Assembly: GCF_001663175.1 (NCBI RefSeq)
Contig: NZ_CP016033.1
Span: 1,240,001-1,304,000, forward strand
Length of the DNA: 64,000 nt
DNA from: Erythrobacter neustonensis
GTDB taxonomy: Bacteria; Pseudomonadota; Alphaproteobacteria; Sphingomonadales; Sphingomonadaceae
Direction of reading: 5' to 3'
The notes below the pieces were generated by a model. It ran no database searches. It was not told the DNA's origin and saw only the letters and a program-made list of their open reading frames with translations. Positions 18,917-26,901 of the stretch are shown here, in pieces. Numbering within the stretch: the stretch's first letter is position 1; every line of letters starts with the position of its first letter. The translations under genes and the position numbers were made by a program.

Positions 18917-19669
18917 TCAGCCGGGCATTGCGGCGGCATCGAGCAGGCTGCGCAAATCCTTCAGCGCCTTGGCGCGCAGCTGGTGGACGCGCGGCACGCT
19001 GACATCGAGGACGGCGGCGATTTCGGTAAGGTTGAGTTCCTCGACGAAGAACAGCTGGAGCACCAGTTTGAGCCGGTCTGGCAGCTCGATCATCGCCGCG
19101 AGCAAGCGCTCGCGATCCTCCGCCGCGCACAAGGCCTCGAACGGGTCGGGATCGTCGCTGGCAAAGGCGAGACTGGTCTCGTCATAGGCATCGTCGATCG
19201 GGGTAAGCCGCACGCCCGAACCTTCGATCGCGAGCAGTTCGGCATCGGAAATTCCCATGGTTTGCGCCAGTTCCGCGCGGCTCGGCGCCCGGCCCAGCGT
19301 GCCGCGCAAGCTTGCCAGCGCGCGCTCGTATTCCGCCCGGCGGCTGCGCGCGGTGCGGCTGTCATGGGCGAGACGGCGCACCTCGTCGAGCATCGCCCCG
19401 CGCACCCGGATCTTGGCATAGGCGGCAAAGCCGTCCTCGGTCGGCCCGGCATGGCGCTGCGCGCATTCGGTCAGCGCGAGGATGCCCGCCTGCACCAGAT
19501 CCTCGATCTCCAACCCCTCGCGCCCGCGCCCGTTGATGTGCCATGCGGTGCGGCGCACCAGCGGGAGAAACCGGCGCACGCGGTCCTCGACCTCGGCGCG
19601 TGAAGGGGCATAGGGGTGCGCGCCAAGTGTCTGCGAAGGCGCGGCAAATCCGGCGTGATCGTGCTTCAT
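18917..19669 (-). CDS. fliA: RNA polymerase sigma factor for flagellar operon (sigma-28)
   Basis: A 250-residue group-3 sigma factor. Region 2 (about residues 28-105) contains GLEIEDLVQAGILALTECA and YAKIRVRGAMLDEVRR, the FliA-type core-binding and -10 recognition region. Region 3 follows (SRAELAQTMGISDAEL), and region 4 at the C-terminus holds the helix-turn-helix LNLTEIAAVLDVSVPRVHQL for -35 recognition. It directs late flagellar genes and is held in check by FlgM, also encoded here. It is last in a minus-strand operon after the lytic transglycosylase and flhA, overlapping flhA by four bases (ATGA), and is likely transcribed from the sigma-54 site at 22885-22900. Confidence 0.95.
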   Translation of the reverse strand: MKHDHAGFAAPSQTLGAHPYAPSRAEVEDRVRRFLPLVRRTAWHINGRGREGLEIEDLVQAGILALTECAQRHAGPTEDGFAAYAKIRVRGAMLDEVRRLAHDSRTARSRRAEYERALASLRGTLGRAPSRAELAQTMGISDAELLAIEGSGVRLTPIDDAYDETSLAFASDDPDPFEALCAAEDRERLLAAMIELPDRLKLVLQLFFVEELNLTEIAAVLDVSVPRVHQLRAKALKDLRSLLDAAAMPG

Positions 19670-21801
19670 GCGGCGATCTCCTCATGCCGGGGCGGGGCCA
19701 GTGGCGGGGCCTCTTCGGGCGCGCCGATCACGCCGACCACCGCGATCGGCTGCGCGGCGGGAAGCTCGGCAATCGAGAGCACCAGACAGCGCGGGCTGCG
19801 CACCTTGAGCAGCGCGGTCAGCGCACGGCGCGCAGGGGGCTGCACGATCAGCGCGATCGGCCCGCCCTGTTCGTCCGCGATCCGCGCTGCCTCGCGCACG
19901 ATCATGCCGCCGCAATCGGGCTCGATCAGCGGCTGCCCGGTGGCAGGATCGATCATCCCGCCAAGGATCGCCGATTCAAGCCCCGCATCGAGCGTGACGA
20001 CCTTCAATGGCTCGCCCGGCGCGGCGATCCGCGCGACGAGGCGCTGCGCCATATCGGCCCGCACCGCATCGATAACCGCATCGAAATCCGTGGTTTTCTG
20101 CATTGCCAGAGCCAGCGAGGTGAACAAGGGCTGGGGGTGCGACAGCCCGATCCCGTCAGCCATCAGCGCGCGCAAAGTGCGGGTCAGCGCGGCAAGCGGC
20201 AGCGGATCGGGATAGACCGCCTCGACCAGCGCCGGCGCGCGGGCTTTCAGCCCATCGACCCATTCGCGCACCTCGTCGGGGCCGAGCAGCTGATGCGCTT
20301 CGGCAAGCAGTGCCTGGTTGGCGTGGGTGGCGATCACCGAAGCGGGATCGACCACCAGGAACCCTTCGGCCACCGCATGATCGCGCGCGCCCGGTGCGAT
20401 CCACAAGGCAGGGCAATCGAACGAGGGATCGCGCGTCGGCTCCCCCGTCAGCCCGCCATAGCCACCGGGCCCGGCGCGCACATCGCCCGCGTCGATCGCA
20501 AGCAGCTTGCCCGGCCGCACCGACCCGCGCGCAATGCTCACGCCGCCCATCATCACCGCGTAATCCTGCGCCGCGAGATCGAGCGAATCGCGGATGCGGA
20601 ACTGCGGCAGGACGAAGCCCAGATCGCGCGACAATTGCTTCCTGATCCCGGTAATCCGCGTGATCAGCGGCGCACCTTGCGCGGCATCGACCAGCCCGAC
20701 GATGCCATAGCCAAGCTCGAGCGTGACCAGCGTGCTGTCGGCCACATCGGCGAGCGCGATGTGATCGGGAGGGGTGTCGTCGATCACCTCGGGAACGGGT
20801 TCGGGGGCGGCGGCACGCTGTTTGAGCGTCCACCAGATACCTGCCGCGACCGCTGCGGCGGGCAGGAAGATCGCCTGCGGCATCGCGGGCACCACGCCCA
20901 CCGCGCCAAGGATCAGCGCCACCGGCAGCCACCCGCGCGGATCGGCGAACTGCCCGCCGATCTGTCCGGTGAGATCGCGGGTGTCCGACACGCGGGTCAC
21001 GATCGCGGCCGCCGCAATCGACAGCAGCAACGCCGGCACCTGTGCCACCAGCGCATCGCCCACCGCCAGCGTCACGTAAGCCTCGCCCGCCTCCGCCGCA
21101 GTGAGATCGTGGCTGATCATCCCGATCGCGAAACCGGCGACGATATTGACCCCGAGGATCAGCAGCGCGGCCACCGCATCGCCTTTGACGAACTTGCTCG
21201 CACCATCCATCGACCCGTAGAAATCGGCCTCGACCGTGACTTCGCGGCGGCGTTCGCGCGCTTCGTCGGCGGTGACGAGCCCGGCGGCGATGTCGGCGTC
21301 GATCGCCATCTGCTTGCCCGGCAGCGCATCGAGCACGAAGCGCGCGGACACCTCGGACACACGGCCCGCGCCCTTGGTGATGACGATCATGTTGATGATC
21401 ATCAGGATCGCGAACACGAACAGGCCGACGGCGAAATTGCCGCCGACCAGGAAGGCGGCGAAGCTTTCGATCACATGGCCCGCCGCCGCGCCGCCTTCGT
21501 GCCCGTGCACCAGCACCACGCGGGTCGATGCGACATTGAGCGCAAGCCGCAGCAGCGTCGCGAACAGCAGGACGCTGGGAAAACTGGAGAAATCGAGCGG
21601 GCGGCGCGCGTTCAATGCCACCATCAGCACCGCAATCGAGATCGCGATGTTGAGCACGAAGAAGATGTCGAGCAGCATCGCCGGCACGGGCAGCACCATC
21701 AGCGCCAGCAGCGCGAAGATGCCCGCCGGCAGCGCCAGCGATACCGAAGCATTGCCAAACCGCGCCGTGCGCGAAAGCGGGATCAGCGCGGTTCCGCTCA
21801 C
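19666..21801 (-). CDS. flhA: Flagellar export gate protein
   Basis: FlhA is the large gate subunit of the flagellar type III export apparatus. The 711-residue protein has about eight N-terminal membrane helices (residues 15-320). The FHIPEP-type region shows VEADFYGSMDGASKFVKGDA, in which acidic residues couple export to the proton motive force. A cytoplasmic ring-forming domain makes up the rest and docks chaperone-substrate complexes. The start is GTG at 21801, overlapping the upstream transglycosylase stop (GTGA). The length matches the family (about 690-710 residues). Confidence 0.96.
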   Translation of the reverse strand: MSGTALIPLSRTARFGNASVSLALPAGIFALLALMVLPVPAMLLDIFFVLNIAISIAVLMVALNARRPLDFSSFPSVLLFATLLRLALNVASTRVVLVHGHEGGAAAGHVIESFAAFLVGGNFAVGLFVFAILMIINMIVITKGAGRVSEVSARFVLDALPGKQMAIDADIAAGLVTADEARERRREVTVEADFYGSMDGASKFVKGDAVAALLILGVNIVAGFAIGMISHDLTAAEAGEAYVTLAVGDALVAQVPALLLSIAAAAIVTRVSDTRDLTGQIGGQFADPRGWLPVALILGAVGVVPAMPQAIFLPAAAVAAGIWWTLKQRAAAPEPVPEVIDDTPPDHIALADVADSTLVTLELGYGIVGLVDAAQGAPLITRITGIRKQLSRDLGFVLPQFRIRDSLDLAAQDYAVMMGGVSIARGSVRPGKLLAIDAGDVRAGPGGYGGLTGEPTRDPSFDCPALWIAPGARDHAVAEGFLVVDPASVIATHANQALLAEAHQLLGPDEVREWVDGLKARAPALVEAVYPDPLPLAALTRTLRALMADGIGLSHPQPLFTSLALAMQKTTDFDAVIDAVRADMAQRLVARIAAPGEPLKVVTLDAGLESAILGGMIDPATGQPLIEPDCGGMIVREAARIADEQGGPIALIVQPPARRALTALLKVRSPRCLVLSIAELPAAQPIAVVGVIGAPEEAPPLAPPRHEEIAA

Positions 21802-22826
21802 AGGCCGAGCGCCTTCAGCCGGTCATAGGCGCGGCGAACCTGCGGCGGGGCGGCGGCGGGGTCCGAACCGAAGGTGTTGCCGAGGATTTGCGACATCGGC
21901 GCACGCGGCAGCCGGCTGCCGTTGCTGCGCGGAAAATTCGCCGCGGTATGGGTGAGGGCAGGCGAGGGGCCGGGGCCGAACACGCCTTCATCGGCGATCA
22001 GATAGGGCGCGGGGGTAAACCCGCCCGAAGCGGTGTTGCCGCGCACATAATCGGCGCGGGCAAAGCGCGGCGCCCTGCCATCGCTGGCGCGGTCGAGCGC
22101 GCGCCCGATCTTGCCTTCGATCACATCCATCACCTGCGCCAGACTGCGCGGGCTGCCATCGGGGCCATAGAAAATCCCGCGGTTGGCTGCCGCCGGACGG
22201 GCGAACAGCGCAGGCGCGCTTTGCGAGGGGTTCGCCTGCAATTCGCTCAGGAACCGGCCCGCTCCGCCCGCGCCGAGGAAATGCGCCAGATACAATTCGC
22301 CGTGGCTCGGCTGCCGGCCAAGGATCGGCATCAGATGCGCGCGGTTGTCCTCGGCCAGCCCCGCCGCCATCAGCGCGGCGACCTGCGGATCGTTGCGCAG
22401 GGCGAGGATTGCCTCACGCTGCGCAGGATCGCTGACCCAGGCATTGCCGCTTTCGCTCATCGCGATCTGATCGGCCACCGCGCCCAGCCCGAAGCGCGCC
22501 CCGTGGCGTTTGACCGTGCCGAGCCAGGTGCTTTCGATGAACTGGTAAAGCCCGGTCGCGCTCGAAGTGGCGGCGCGCGCTTCGGGGTTCATTGCGGATT
22601 CGACCTCGGCTTGTGCAAGCAGGAAGTTGAAATCGATGCTGGTCGCCTGCGCCGCGCGGGCGATCGCGGCCTCGACCGAACCGCCCCCGCCCGCGATCTG
22701 CCGCGCGGCAACACGGCCGCCATCCGCGATCCCGGCCTGTGCTGCGGCATGACTGCGCGCGGCGGCATCGAACCCGGCGCGCAAGCTGCCTGCGGGCAAA
22801 TTCAACGTTAGGGGAGAGGGGTTCAT
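21798..22826 (-). CDS. Lytic transglycosylase (SLT domain), flagellum-associated
   Basis: A 342-residue peptidoglycan hydrolase candidate. The SLT fold lies at about residues 60-190, with the catalytic Glu in FLLAQAEVESAMNPEA, followed by ATGLYQFIESTW and an AYLAHFLG-like segment (LYLAHFLGAGGAGRF). No classical signal peptide is obvious, which fits export through the flagellar apparatus. It is first in an operon with flhA and fliA, under a sigma-54 consensus site 59 bp upstream. The FlgJ of this locus lacks a muramidase domain, so this protein probably opens the cell wall for the rod, as SltF does in Rhodobacter. The start at ATG 22826 is where homology begins. Confidence 0.87.
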   Translation of the reverse strand: MNPSPLTLNLPAGSLRAGFDAAARSHAAAQAGIADGGRVAARQIAGGGGSVEAAIARAAQATSIDFNFLLAQAEVESAMNPEARAATSSATGLYQFIESTWLGTVKRHGARFGLGAVADQIAMSESGNAWVSDPAQREAILALRNDPQVAALMAAGLAEDNRAHLMPILGRQPSHGELYLAHFLGAGGAGRFLSELQANPSQSAPALFARPAAANRGIFYGPDGSPRSLAQVMDVIEGKIGRALDRASDGRAPRFARADYVRGNTASGGFTPAPYLIADEGVFGPGPSPALTHTAANFPRSNGSRLPRAPMSQILGNTFGSDPAAAPPQVRRAYDRLKALGL

Positions 22827-22884
22827 GCGCTTTTCCGCCTGACGGGAGCGCCCGCGGTGGCGCGGGGCTTTCACAGGCGGGTTT

Positions 22885-22900
22885 TGCAAGGCGCGTGCCA
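22885..22900 (-). promoter_or_regulatory. Sigma-54 promoter for transglycosylase-flhA-fliA
   Basis: Read on the minus strand this is TGGCACGCGCCTTGCA, a perfect match to the sigma-54 consensus TGGCACG-N4-TTGCW with GG and GC at the correct spacing. It lies in a 106-bp non-coding gap, 59 bp before the transglycosylase ATG. Confidence 0.85.
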
Positions 22901-22932
22901 GTTGCGGATGGCTCCGGCCCAGGTATGAACCC

Positions 22933-23322
22933 TTAGGCGCGCGCGGGGGTATAGGTCGCGCGCGGCATCCGGCGCGATCCTGCCAGTGCCTCGATCCGTG
23001 CCGCGACGTTGGCCGCGAGGAGATTGCGCACCCGGCGGTTGACCTCGTTGAGCTGGCGTGCGGTTTCGGCCAGCGTGCGGGTCTCTCCGTCGAGCATCTG
23101 CGGCCCGATCGCGGCAAGTTCATCGCACAGCGCTTCCTTGTCGCGCGCCGCGCCGATCAAACCATCGGCATCGAGCGCGGCAAGCGCCTGCCGTTCGCGT
23201 TCCAGAACGGCAATCATCTGCCGCAAGCCTGCCGCCAGCGGCACCAGAGGGGCAGGGGCAGGGGCGGGGGTCGGCACGGCATGAAGCGCGGGCCGGGTGG
23301 CAGGGACAAGGATTTCAGGCAT
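22933..23322 (-). CDS. flgN: FlgN-like flagellar chaperone
   Basis: A 129-residue helical protein: a Pro/Ala-rich N-terminal tail (residues 1-27), then long amphipathic helices (LRQMIAVLERERQALAALDADGL, and ETARQLNEVNRRVRNLLAANV). This matches FlgN, the export chaperone for the hook-filament junction proteins FlgK and FlgL, both encoded here. FlgN is weakly conserved, so the call leans on context: it lies 4 bp after flgM in the same orientation, the usual flgM-flgN arrangement. Confidence 0.75.
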   Translation of the reverse strand: MPEILVPATRPALHAVPTPAPAPAPLVPLAAGLRQMIAVLERERQALAALDADGLIGAARDKEALCDELAAIGPQMLDGETRTLAETARQLNEVNRRVRNLLAANVAARIEALAGSRRMPRATYTPARA

Positions 23323-23326
23323 TGGA

Positions 23327-23629
23327 TCAGACCCGTTCCGGCATCGACAGGCTGACCTGCGCAGCGATCATCGCATCGACGATCTTGGTCGGGACCAGCG
23401 GATATGACCCGTCGCGCAGCGCCGCCTTGATCTGGCTCACCCGTTCGGCATCGACCGGCGGGCTGGCGGCTTCGGCTGCGCTGCTGACCTCGAGGCTGAC
23501 CCCGCCCGGCGCGGCGCCGGCAGCAGGGGCGGCATTGCGGGGGCGGGCTTCGATCTGCGCGCGCTCGCCCGATGCGACAGCGCGGGCGGCGCTGACGCTC
23601 GGCAATTTGCTCAGTTCGATAGAGGGCAT
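23327..23629 (-). CDS. flgM: Anti-sigma-28 factor
   Basis: A 100-residue protein, disordered and Ala/Pro-rich in the first 60 residues, with the FlgM C-terminal helix region VDAERVSQIKAALRDGSYPL near residues 59-78, followed by PTKIVDAMI. FlgM binds FliA until the hook-basal body is finished and is then exported through it. It is preceded by its own FliA-type promoter motif (23663-23689), which would give negative feedback on the late class, and it is followed at once by flgN. Confidence 0.9.
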   Translation of the reverse strand: MPSIELSKLPSVSAARAVASGERAQIEARPRNAAPAAGAAPGGVSLEVSSAAEAASPPVDAERVSQIKAALRDGSYPLVPTKIVDAMIAAQVSLSMPERV

Positions 23630-23662
23630 GGCGGTGGTCCTTCGATCAGGTCTATGCGGGCC

Positions 23663-23689
23663 AGAACGGCACGCGGTGGCAGGCTTTAA
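23663..23689 (-). promoter_or_regulatory. FliA-type promoter motif upstream of flgM
   Basis: On the minus strand the site reads TTAAA, 14 bases, then GCCGTTCT. The same two boxes at identical spacing precede fliC and the MotA-like gene. The -10 box ends 34 bp before the flgM ATG. The resemblance to the enteric sigma-28 -10 box is partial (GCCG kept). Confidence 0.65.
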
Positions 23690-23696
23690 GGGGGTG

Positions 23697-24245
23697 TTAT
23701 CCGGCAGGGATCACGACCATGCCGGGCCGTTCGATCCGCGCGCGCAGGCCTTCGGATTTGGCGCTGGTGCGGACATGGATCCAGTCGCCCACGCGCCCGG
23801 CCTCCATCGCTTCGCCGGGCTTCTGCACGCTGAACCCGCGCCCGCGCACCACCAGCGTCACGGCATCGCCGCGCTTGACCGCGGAAGGGGCAGCGGCGGC
23901 CCCCGCGGTGCTAACACCCGGCTGCGGCAGGGTGGCGATGAAGATGCGCCAGGAGGTCGGGCCCGGGCACTCCACCTGCACCGCGCTGTGTGCGGGGGTG
24001 TGCCAGCGCACTGCCAGCGGGCCATCGCAGGCGGCGAGCGCGAGCCGCGGATCGGCTGCCATGCGTGCCCCGCCGGGCGCGCCGATCGGGGCCTTGGTGA
24101 ATTCGGCCACGGCCGCATCGATCGCCGCCGGACTGGTCAGCGCGCGGGTCTGCGCAGCGGCGGGCGGATCGCACAGCGGCAGCAGGATCGGCAGCACCAG
24201 CGGGCTCAGCCGCCAGCCATCGTGCCAAGTCATCGAAGCGGTCAT
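23697..24245 (-). CDS. flgA: Flagellar P-ring assembly chaperone
   Basis: A 182-residue periplasmic protein. A signal peptide (WRLSPLVLPILLPLCDPPAAAQ) is followed by a FlgA N-terminal region with two cysteines (ACDGPL and VECPGPTSW, a likely disulfide) and a C-terminal SAF domain (VKRGDAVTLVVRGRGFSV, then AGRVGDWIHVRTSAKSEGLRARI). FlgA helps FlgI polymerise around the rod. The start ATG at 24245 is 47 bp downstream of a perfect sigma-54 promoter; a second ATG four codons further in is possible. FlgA, flgM and flgN run in the same direction. Confidence 0.9.
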   Translation of the reverse strand: MTASMTWHDGWRLSPLVLPILLPLCDPPAAAQTRALTSPAAIDAAVAEFTKAPIGAPGGARMAADPRLALAACDGPLAVRWHTPAHSAVQVECPGPTSWRIFIATLPQPGVSTAGAAAAPSAVKRGDAVTLVVRGRGFSVQKPGEAMEAGRVGDWIHVRTSAKSEGLRARIERPGMVVIPAG

Positions 24246-24292
24246 CGGGTCACAATCCTTGTGTGCAGCGCGGTTGGCGCGCGTTCGCCCGC

Positions 24293-24308
24293 AGCAAGAC
24301 GCGTGCCA
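24293..24308 (-). promoter_or_regulatory. Sigma-54 promoter for flgA
   Basis: On the minus strand the site is TGGCACGCGTCTTGCT, an exact fit to TGGCACG-N4-TTGCW, 47 bp before the flgA ATG. It lies in the 169-bp gap between flgA and the divergent diguanylate cyclase gene. Confidence 0.85.
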
Positions 24309-24414
24309 AGGCGGGTTTAGGTATTTTGCCCGGATCGCTTGGGTCCGCAGCTTAGGCATAGGCCGATAGGGTGGCTGCATTCGGCACCCACCCCTTGTTT
24401 CGGGTTTCATCACA

Positions 24415-25491
24415 ATGGCCTTTTCAACCGGCTTCTCCCGCACTTCGCGTGCGACCCGCATCCGCGACAAACCCGATCGCCGGGCACATACCACCGGCAC
24501 GCGGGCCAAGGCTGCAAGAACCGAACTGCTCGACGATATCGGCGCGTTCTTTGCCCGCCACGATCTGGAAGTGACCGCGCCCAACATGGCGGCGGTGTGC
24601 GGCGCGCTGTCGGGTAGCAGCCCCGAACTTGCCAGCGCACTGGTGCAGCGCGAGGCCTGCGGCGAGCCGATCGACCAGCGCTGGCTCGACACGGTCCTGC
24701 GCAACGATCCCGATGGCAATGCGCGGATCGCTGCGCTCGAACAGCTTTCGGAGAAGCTCGAATATGCGCTCACCCGCTTTGCGCAGACCGCACGCGATGC
24801 GCAGACCGAAACCAGCGATCACCGCGGCGCAATCGGCGACCAGATCGAGGCGCTCGCCGGGCCGCAGGAATTCGCGCAGGTGATCGACCTGTCGCGCGCG
24901 ATGCTGAGCCGGATCGAACAGATCGAAGCGGCGATGGCGCGCAGCGAGCTTGAGATCTACCGCTTGCGCGAAAGCCTCGCCCGCGCGCGCAGCGAGGCCG
25001 ATGTCGATCATCTCACCCGTCTGCCCAACCGCCGCGCGTTCGAACGCCAGCTGGTCGCCGCCGCGATCGAGGCGCGCGACAAGGGCGAGCCGCTGAGCAT
25101 CGCGTTTTGCGATGTCGATCATTTCAAGCAGGTCAACGATCGCCACGGCCATGCCGCAGGCGACCGGGTGCTGTGCGCGCTGGCGGCGAGTTTTCGCGAG
25201 ATGGCGGGCGACCACTGCTTCACCGCGCGCCACGGCGGAGAGGAGTTCGTGCTATTGTTCTCGGGTCTCGCAAAGGAGGCCGCCAAGGGCAGGCTCGATG
25301 CGATCCGCCGCGCGCAGGCCGGCCGCATTCTGATGAACCGCGACACCGGCCAGCCGTTCGGGCGGATCACCTTTTCGGGCGGCGTTGCCCAGGTCGACGA
25401 CGATGCCGACACCCGCGCCGCGCTCGCCCGCGCCGATGCGGCGCTTTACCGGGCCAAGCAGCAAGGCCGCAATCGCATCGAACTGGGTTAG
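24415..25491 (+). CDS. Diguanylate cyclase (GGDEF domain) within the flagellar locus
   Basis: A 358-residue cytoplasmic protein without membrane segments or a recognised sensor. Residues 30-190 are helical with a coiled-coil-like stretch (MARSELEIYRLRESLARARS), followed by a GGDEF domain: DHLTRLPNRRAFE, the metal-binding FCDVDHFKQVND, and the signature ARHGGEEF, a functional GGEEF variant. Cyclic-di-GMP synthesis is expected. The RxxD inhibitory site normally located five residues before the signature is absent, so product feedback is unlikely. It is divergent from flgA and convergent with the MotB-like gene; a link to motility control is inferred from position. Confidence 0.9.
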   Translation: MAFSTGFSRTSRATRIRDKPDRRAHTTGTRAKAARTELLDDIGAFFARHDLEVTAPNMAAVCGALSGSSPELASALVQREACGEPIDQRWLDTVLRNDPDGNARIAALEQLSEKLEYALTRFAQTARDAQTETSDHRGAIGDQIEALAGPQEFAQVIDLSRAMLSRIEQIEAAMARSELEIYRLRESLARARSEADVDHLTRLPNRRAFERQLVAAAIEARDKGEPLSIAFCDVDHFKQVNDRHGHAAGDRVLCALAASFREMAGDHCFTARHGGEEFVLLFSGLAKEAAKGRLDAIRRAQAGRILMNRDTGQPFGRITFSGGVAQVDDDADTRAALARADAALYRAKQQGRNRIELG

Positions 25492-25504
25492 ACCGCGCCA
25501 GCGC

Positions 25505-25996
25505 CTAGGATGCTCTGCGGGCGGGCCGGATCGCCAAGGCGATGGTCTGGTCATAGGCAAGGCTGGCGTAGACTTCGTCGACGGAGCCAGCGGCAATGAT
25601 CGTGCGGACCTGCGTGCCCGCGGCGCGCGCCTGCTGGGCGAGCGTTTCGGCGCGGGCCCAAGCCGCGGCCTCTGCGCCGGGGGTGTGGATCGCGAAGACC
25701 GTCACGGTCGCGCGCGGATCGGGGGCCTGCGCGCGCAGCCAGTCGCCCAGACTCGGGCCGCCGGCAACCGGGCGGAATAAGGCCTGCGCGGCGGCGACTT
25801 CGGGTTCGGCGGTTTCGCGCGTCTTTTGCTCCTGCACCGCGCGCGCAGCCAGATGGCGACCGGACTCGGCTTCGGCAGCGGGCAGCGCGGAAAGCGACAG
25901 CAGGAACAGGATCAGCGCAAGATCGGCTAGGATCAGCTGCCAGCCATGCCCGATCCGCGTCTGACCCGGCCGGGGCAGTGCGGAAGAGCGGATCAT
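25505..25996 (-). CDS. MotB/ExbD-like small stator-type protein without a peptidoglycan-binding domain
   Basis: A 163-residue protein with one membrane helix (about residues 20-40, WQLILADLALILFLLSLSAL). An Asp sits at the start of this helix, as the proton-binding Asp of MotB, ExbD and TolR does. The remaining 120 residues are periplasmic and do not show the OmpA-type peptidoglycan-binding motifs present in the canonical MotB at 35707-36642. Its ATG overlaps the stop of the MotA-like gene by four bases (25993-25996), so the two should be made together. Function is inferred: an alternative proton-driven unit attached to the flagellar regulon. Confidence 0.65.
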   Translation of the reverse strand: MIRSSALPRPGQTRIGHGWQLILADLALILFLLSLSALPAAEAESGRHLAARAVQEQKTRETAEPEVAAAQALFRPVAGGPSLGDWLRAQAPDPRATVTVFAIHTPGAEAAAWARAETLAQQARAAGTQVRTIIAAGSVDEVYASLAYDQTIALAIRPARRAS

Positions 25997-26667
25997 GCCA
26001 CCCCCCGCAAATGTGCGCGGCGTTCGTGCGGAGGCGATGGCGCACCGCCGATCCCGGCGATGAACCAGTCGGCAAGCGCATCGCGCGCCTGCTCTTCGGC
26101 CCGCCCGCGGCGTTCGATCGCGCTGGCCAGCGGGAAACACACCAGATGCGCGATCAGTGCGCCATACAGCGAAGTCAGCACCGCGGTCGATACCGCGCCC
26201 ATGATCGCCGCTGCCGCGCTGCCCCCGGCGACAGGCGCAAGCTGCGTCAGGCCATACAATGTGCCGATCAGACCGAACACCGGCGCCAGCTCGCCCGCGC
26301 AGGCGAAGACTTGCGCCGCATTGATCCGGCGCGCCTCGGCAAGCGCCCGCTCGGCGCGGCGCACAGGCGCCAAGGCATCATGCGCGCCGCGGCGCAGATA
26401 GGTCTCCAGCAGCAATCCCAGCGCGCGGTCGGGCGGCAGCGGCGGGTCCGCGCGGCGCGGGCCATTGCGCTGGATCGCGCTGATCGCGACCGCCAAGGCC
26501 TTGCGGTTCGCCTCGGGGGAGAACCCGCCGCCCAGTGTCCCCGCCGCCATCCGCAAAGCCCCGCCAAACTCGCGCCAGCCGCAGCGCGCCACGGTAGCCA
26601 GCACGGTGCCGGATGCCACGATCGCCAGCGCGCCGGGGTCGAACAGGACGGAAAACTGGCTCGGCAT
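25993..26667 (-). CDS. MotA/TolQ/ExbB-like proton channel protein
   Basis: A 224-residue membrane protein. Helix 1 (LFDPGALAIVASGTVLATVA) copies the MotA second-helix pattern; a cytoplasmic region follows, then two adjacent helices (about 130-185) containing ELAPVFGLIGTLYGL and the TAVLTSLYGALIAHL segment typical of MotA/TolQ/ExbB. It has three helices, not the four of MotA, which puts it nearer TolQ/ExbB in layout. The canonical motA is elsewhere in this locus, so this is a second system. A FliA-type promoter motif lies 33 bp upstream, implying late expression with filament genes. Confidence 0.72.
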   Translation of the reverse strand: MPSQFSVLFDPGALAIVASGTVLATVARCGWREFGGALRMAAGTLGGGFSPEANRKALAVAISAIQRNGPRRADPPLPPDRALGLLLETYLRRGAHDALAPVRRAERALAEARRINAAQVFACAGELAPVFGLIGTLYGLTQLAPVAGGSAAAAIMGAVSTAVLTSLYGALIAHLVCFPLASAIERRGRAEEQARDALADWFIAGIGGAPSPPHERRAHLRGVA

Positions 26668-26699
26668 GACGGGATCCCTCCGGCTGGTGACACCGCTGC

Positions 26700-26726
26700 A
26701 GAACGGCGCTGCTGACCGCGGATTAA
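26700..26726 (-). promoter_or_regulatory. FliA-type promoter motif upstream of the MotA-like gene
   Basis: On the minus strand the site reads TTAAT, 14 bases, then GCCGTTCT, the same -10 octamer and spacing as at flgM. The -10 box ends 33 bp before the ATG at 26667. The flgB sigma-54 site lies in the same intergenic gap on the other strand. Confidence 0.6.
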
Positions 26727-26832
26727 GCGCGGCACGGGTTTGCCCTGAGGCGGCAGCGATGGCGGCAAAAGCCTGCCGCTGCGCATGCCGCACGCCGTAT
26801 CGATGGTGCGGTTTTGCGCGTTGCTGCGAAAT

Positions 26833-26848
26833 TGGCACGGTTCGTGCT
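26833..26848 (+). promoter_or_regulatory. Sigma-54 promoter for the flgB operon
   Basis: TGGCACGGTTCGTGCT keeps the complete -24 box and the essential GC at the correct distance (one base of the -12 TTGC differs). It lies 54 bp before the flgB start and would drive flgBCDEFGHIJKL-motAB. Confidence 0.8.
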
Positions 26849-26901
26849 GATCGTCTTGCGACCTGCGGGCCACCCCGCGGCGCAGACAGGAGTTCGAACA
26901 G

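Noticed and set aside
24362..24369. GCCGATAG, close to the enteric sigma-28 -10 box, upstream of the diguanylate cyclase gene
   Set aside because: No TAAA-like -35 box lies 14-15 bases upstream; probably chance.
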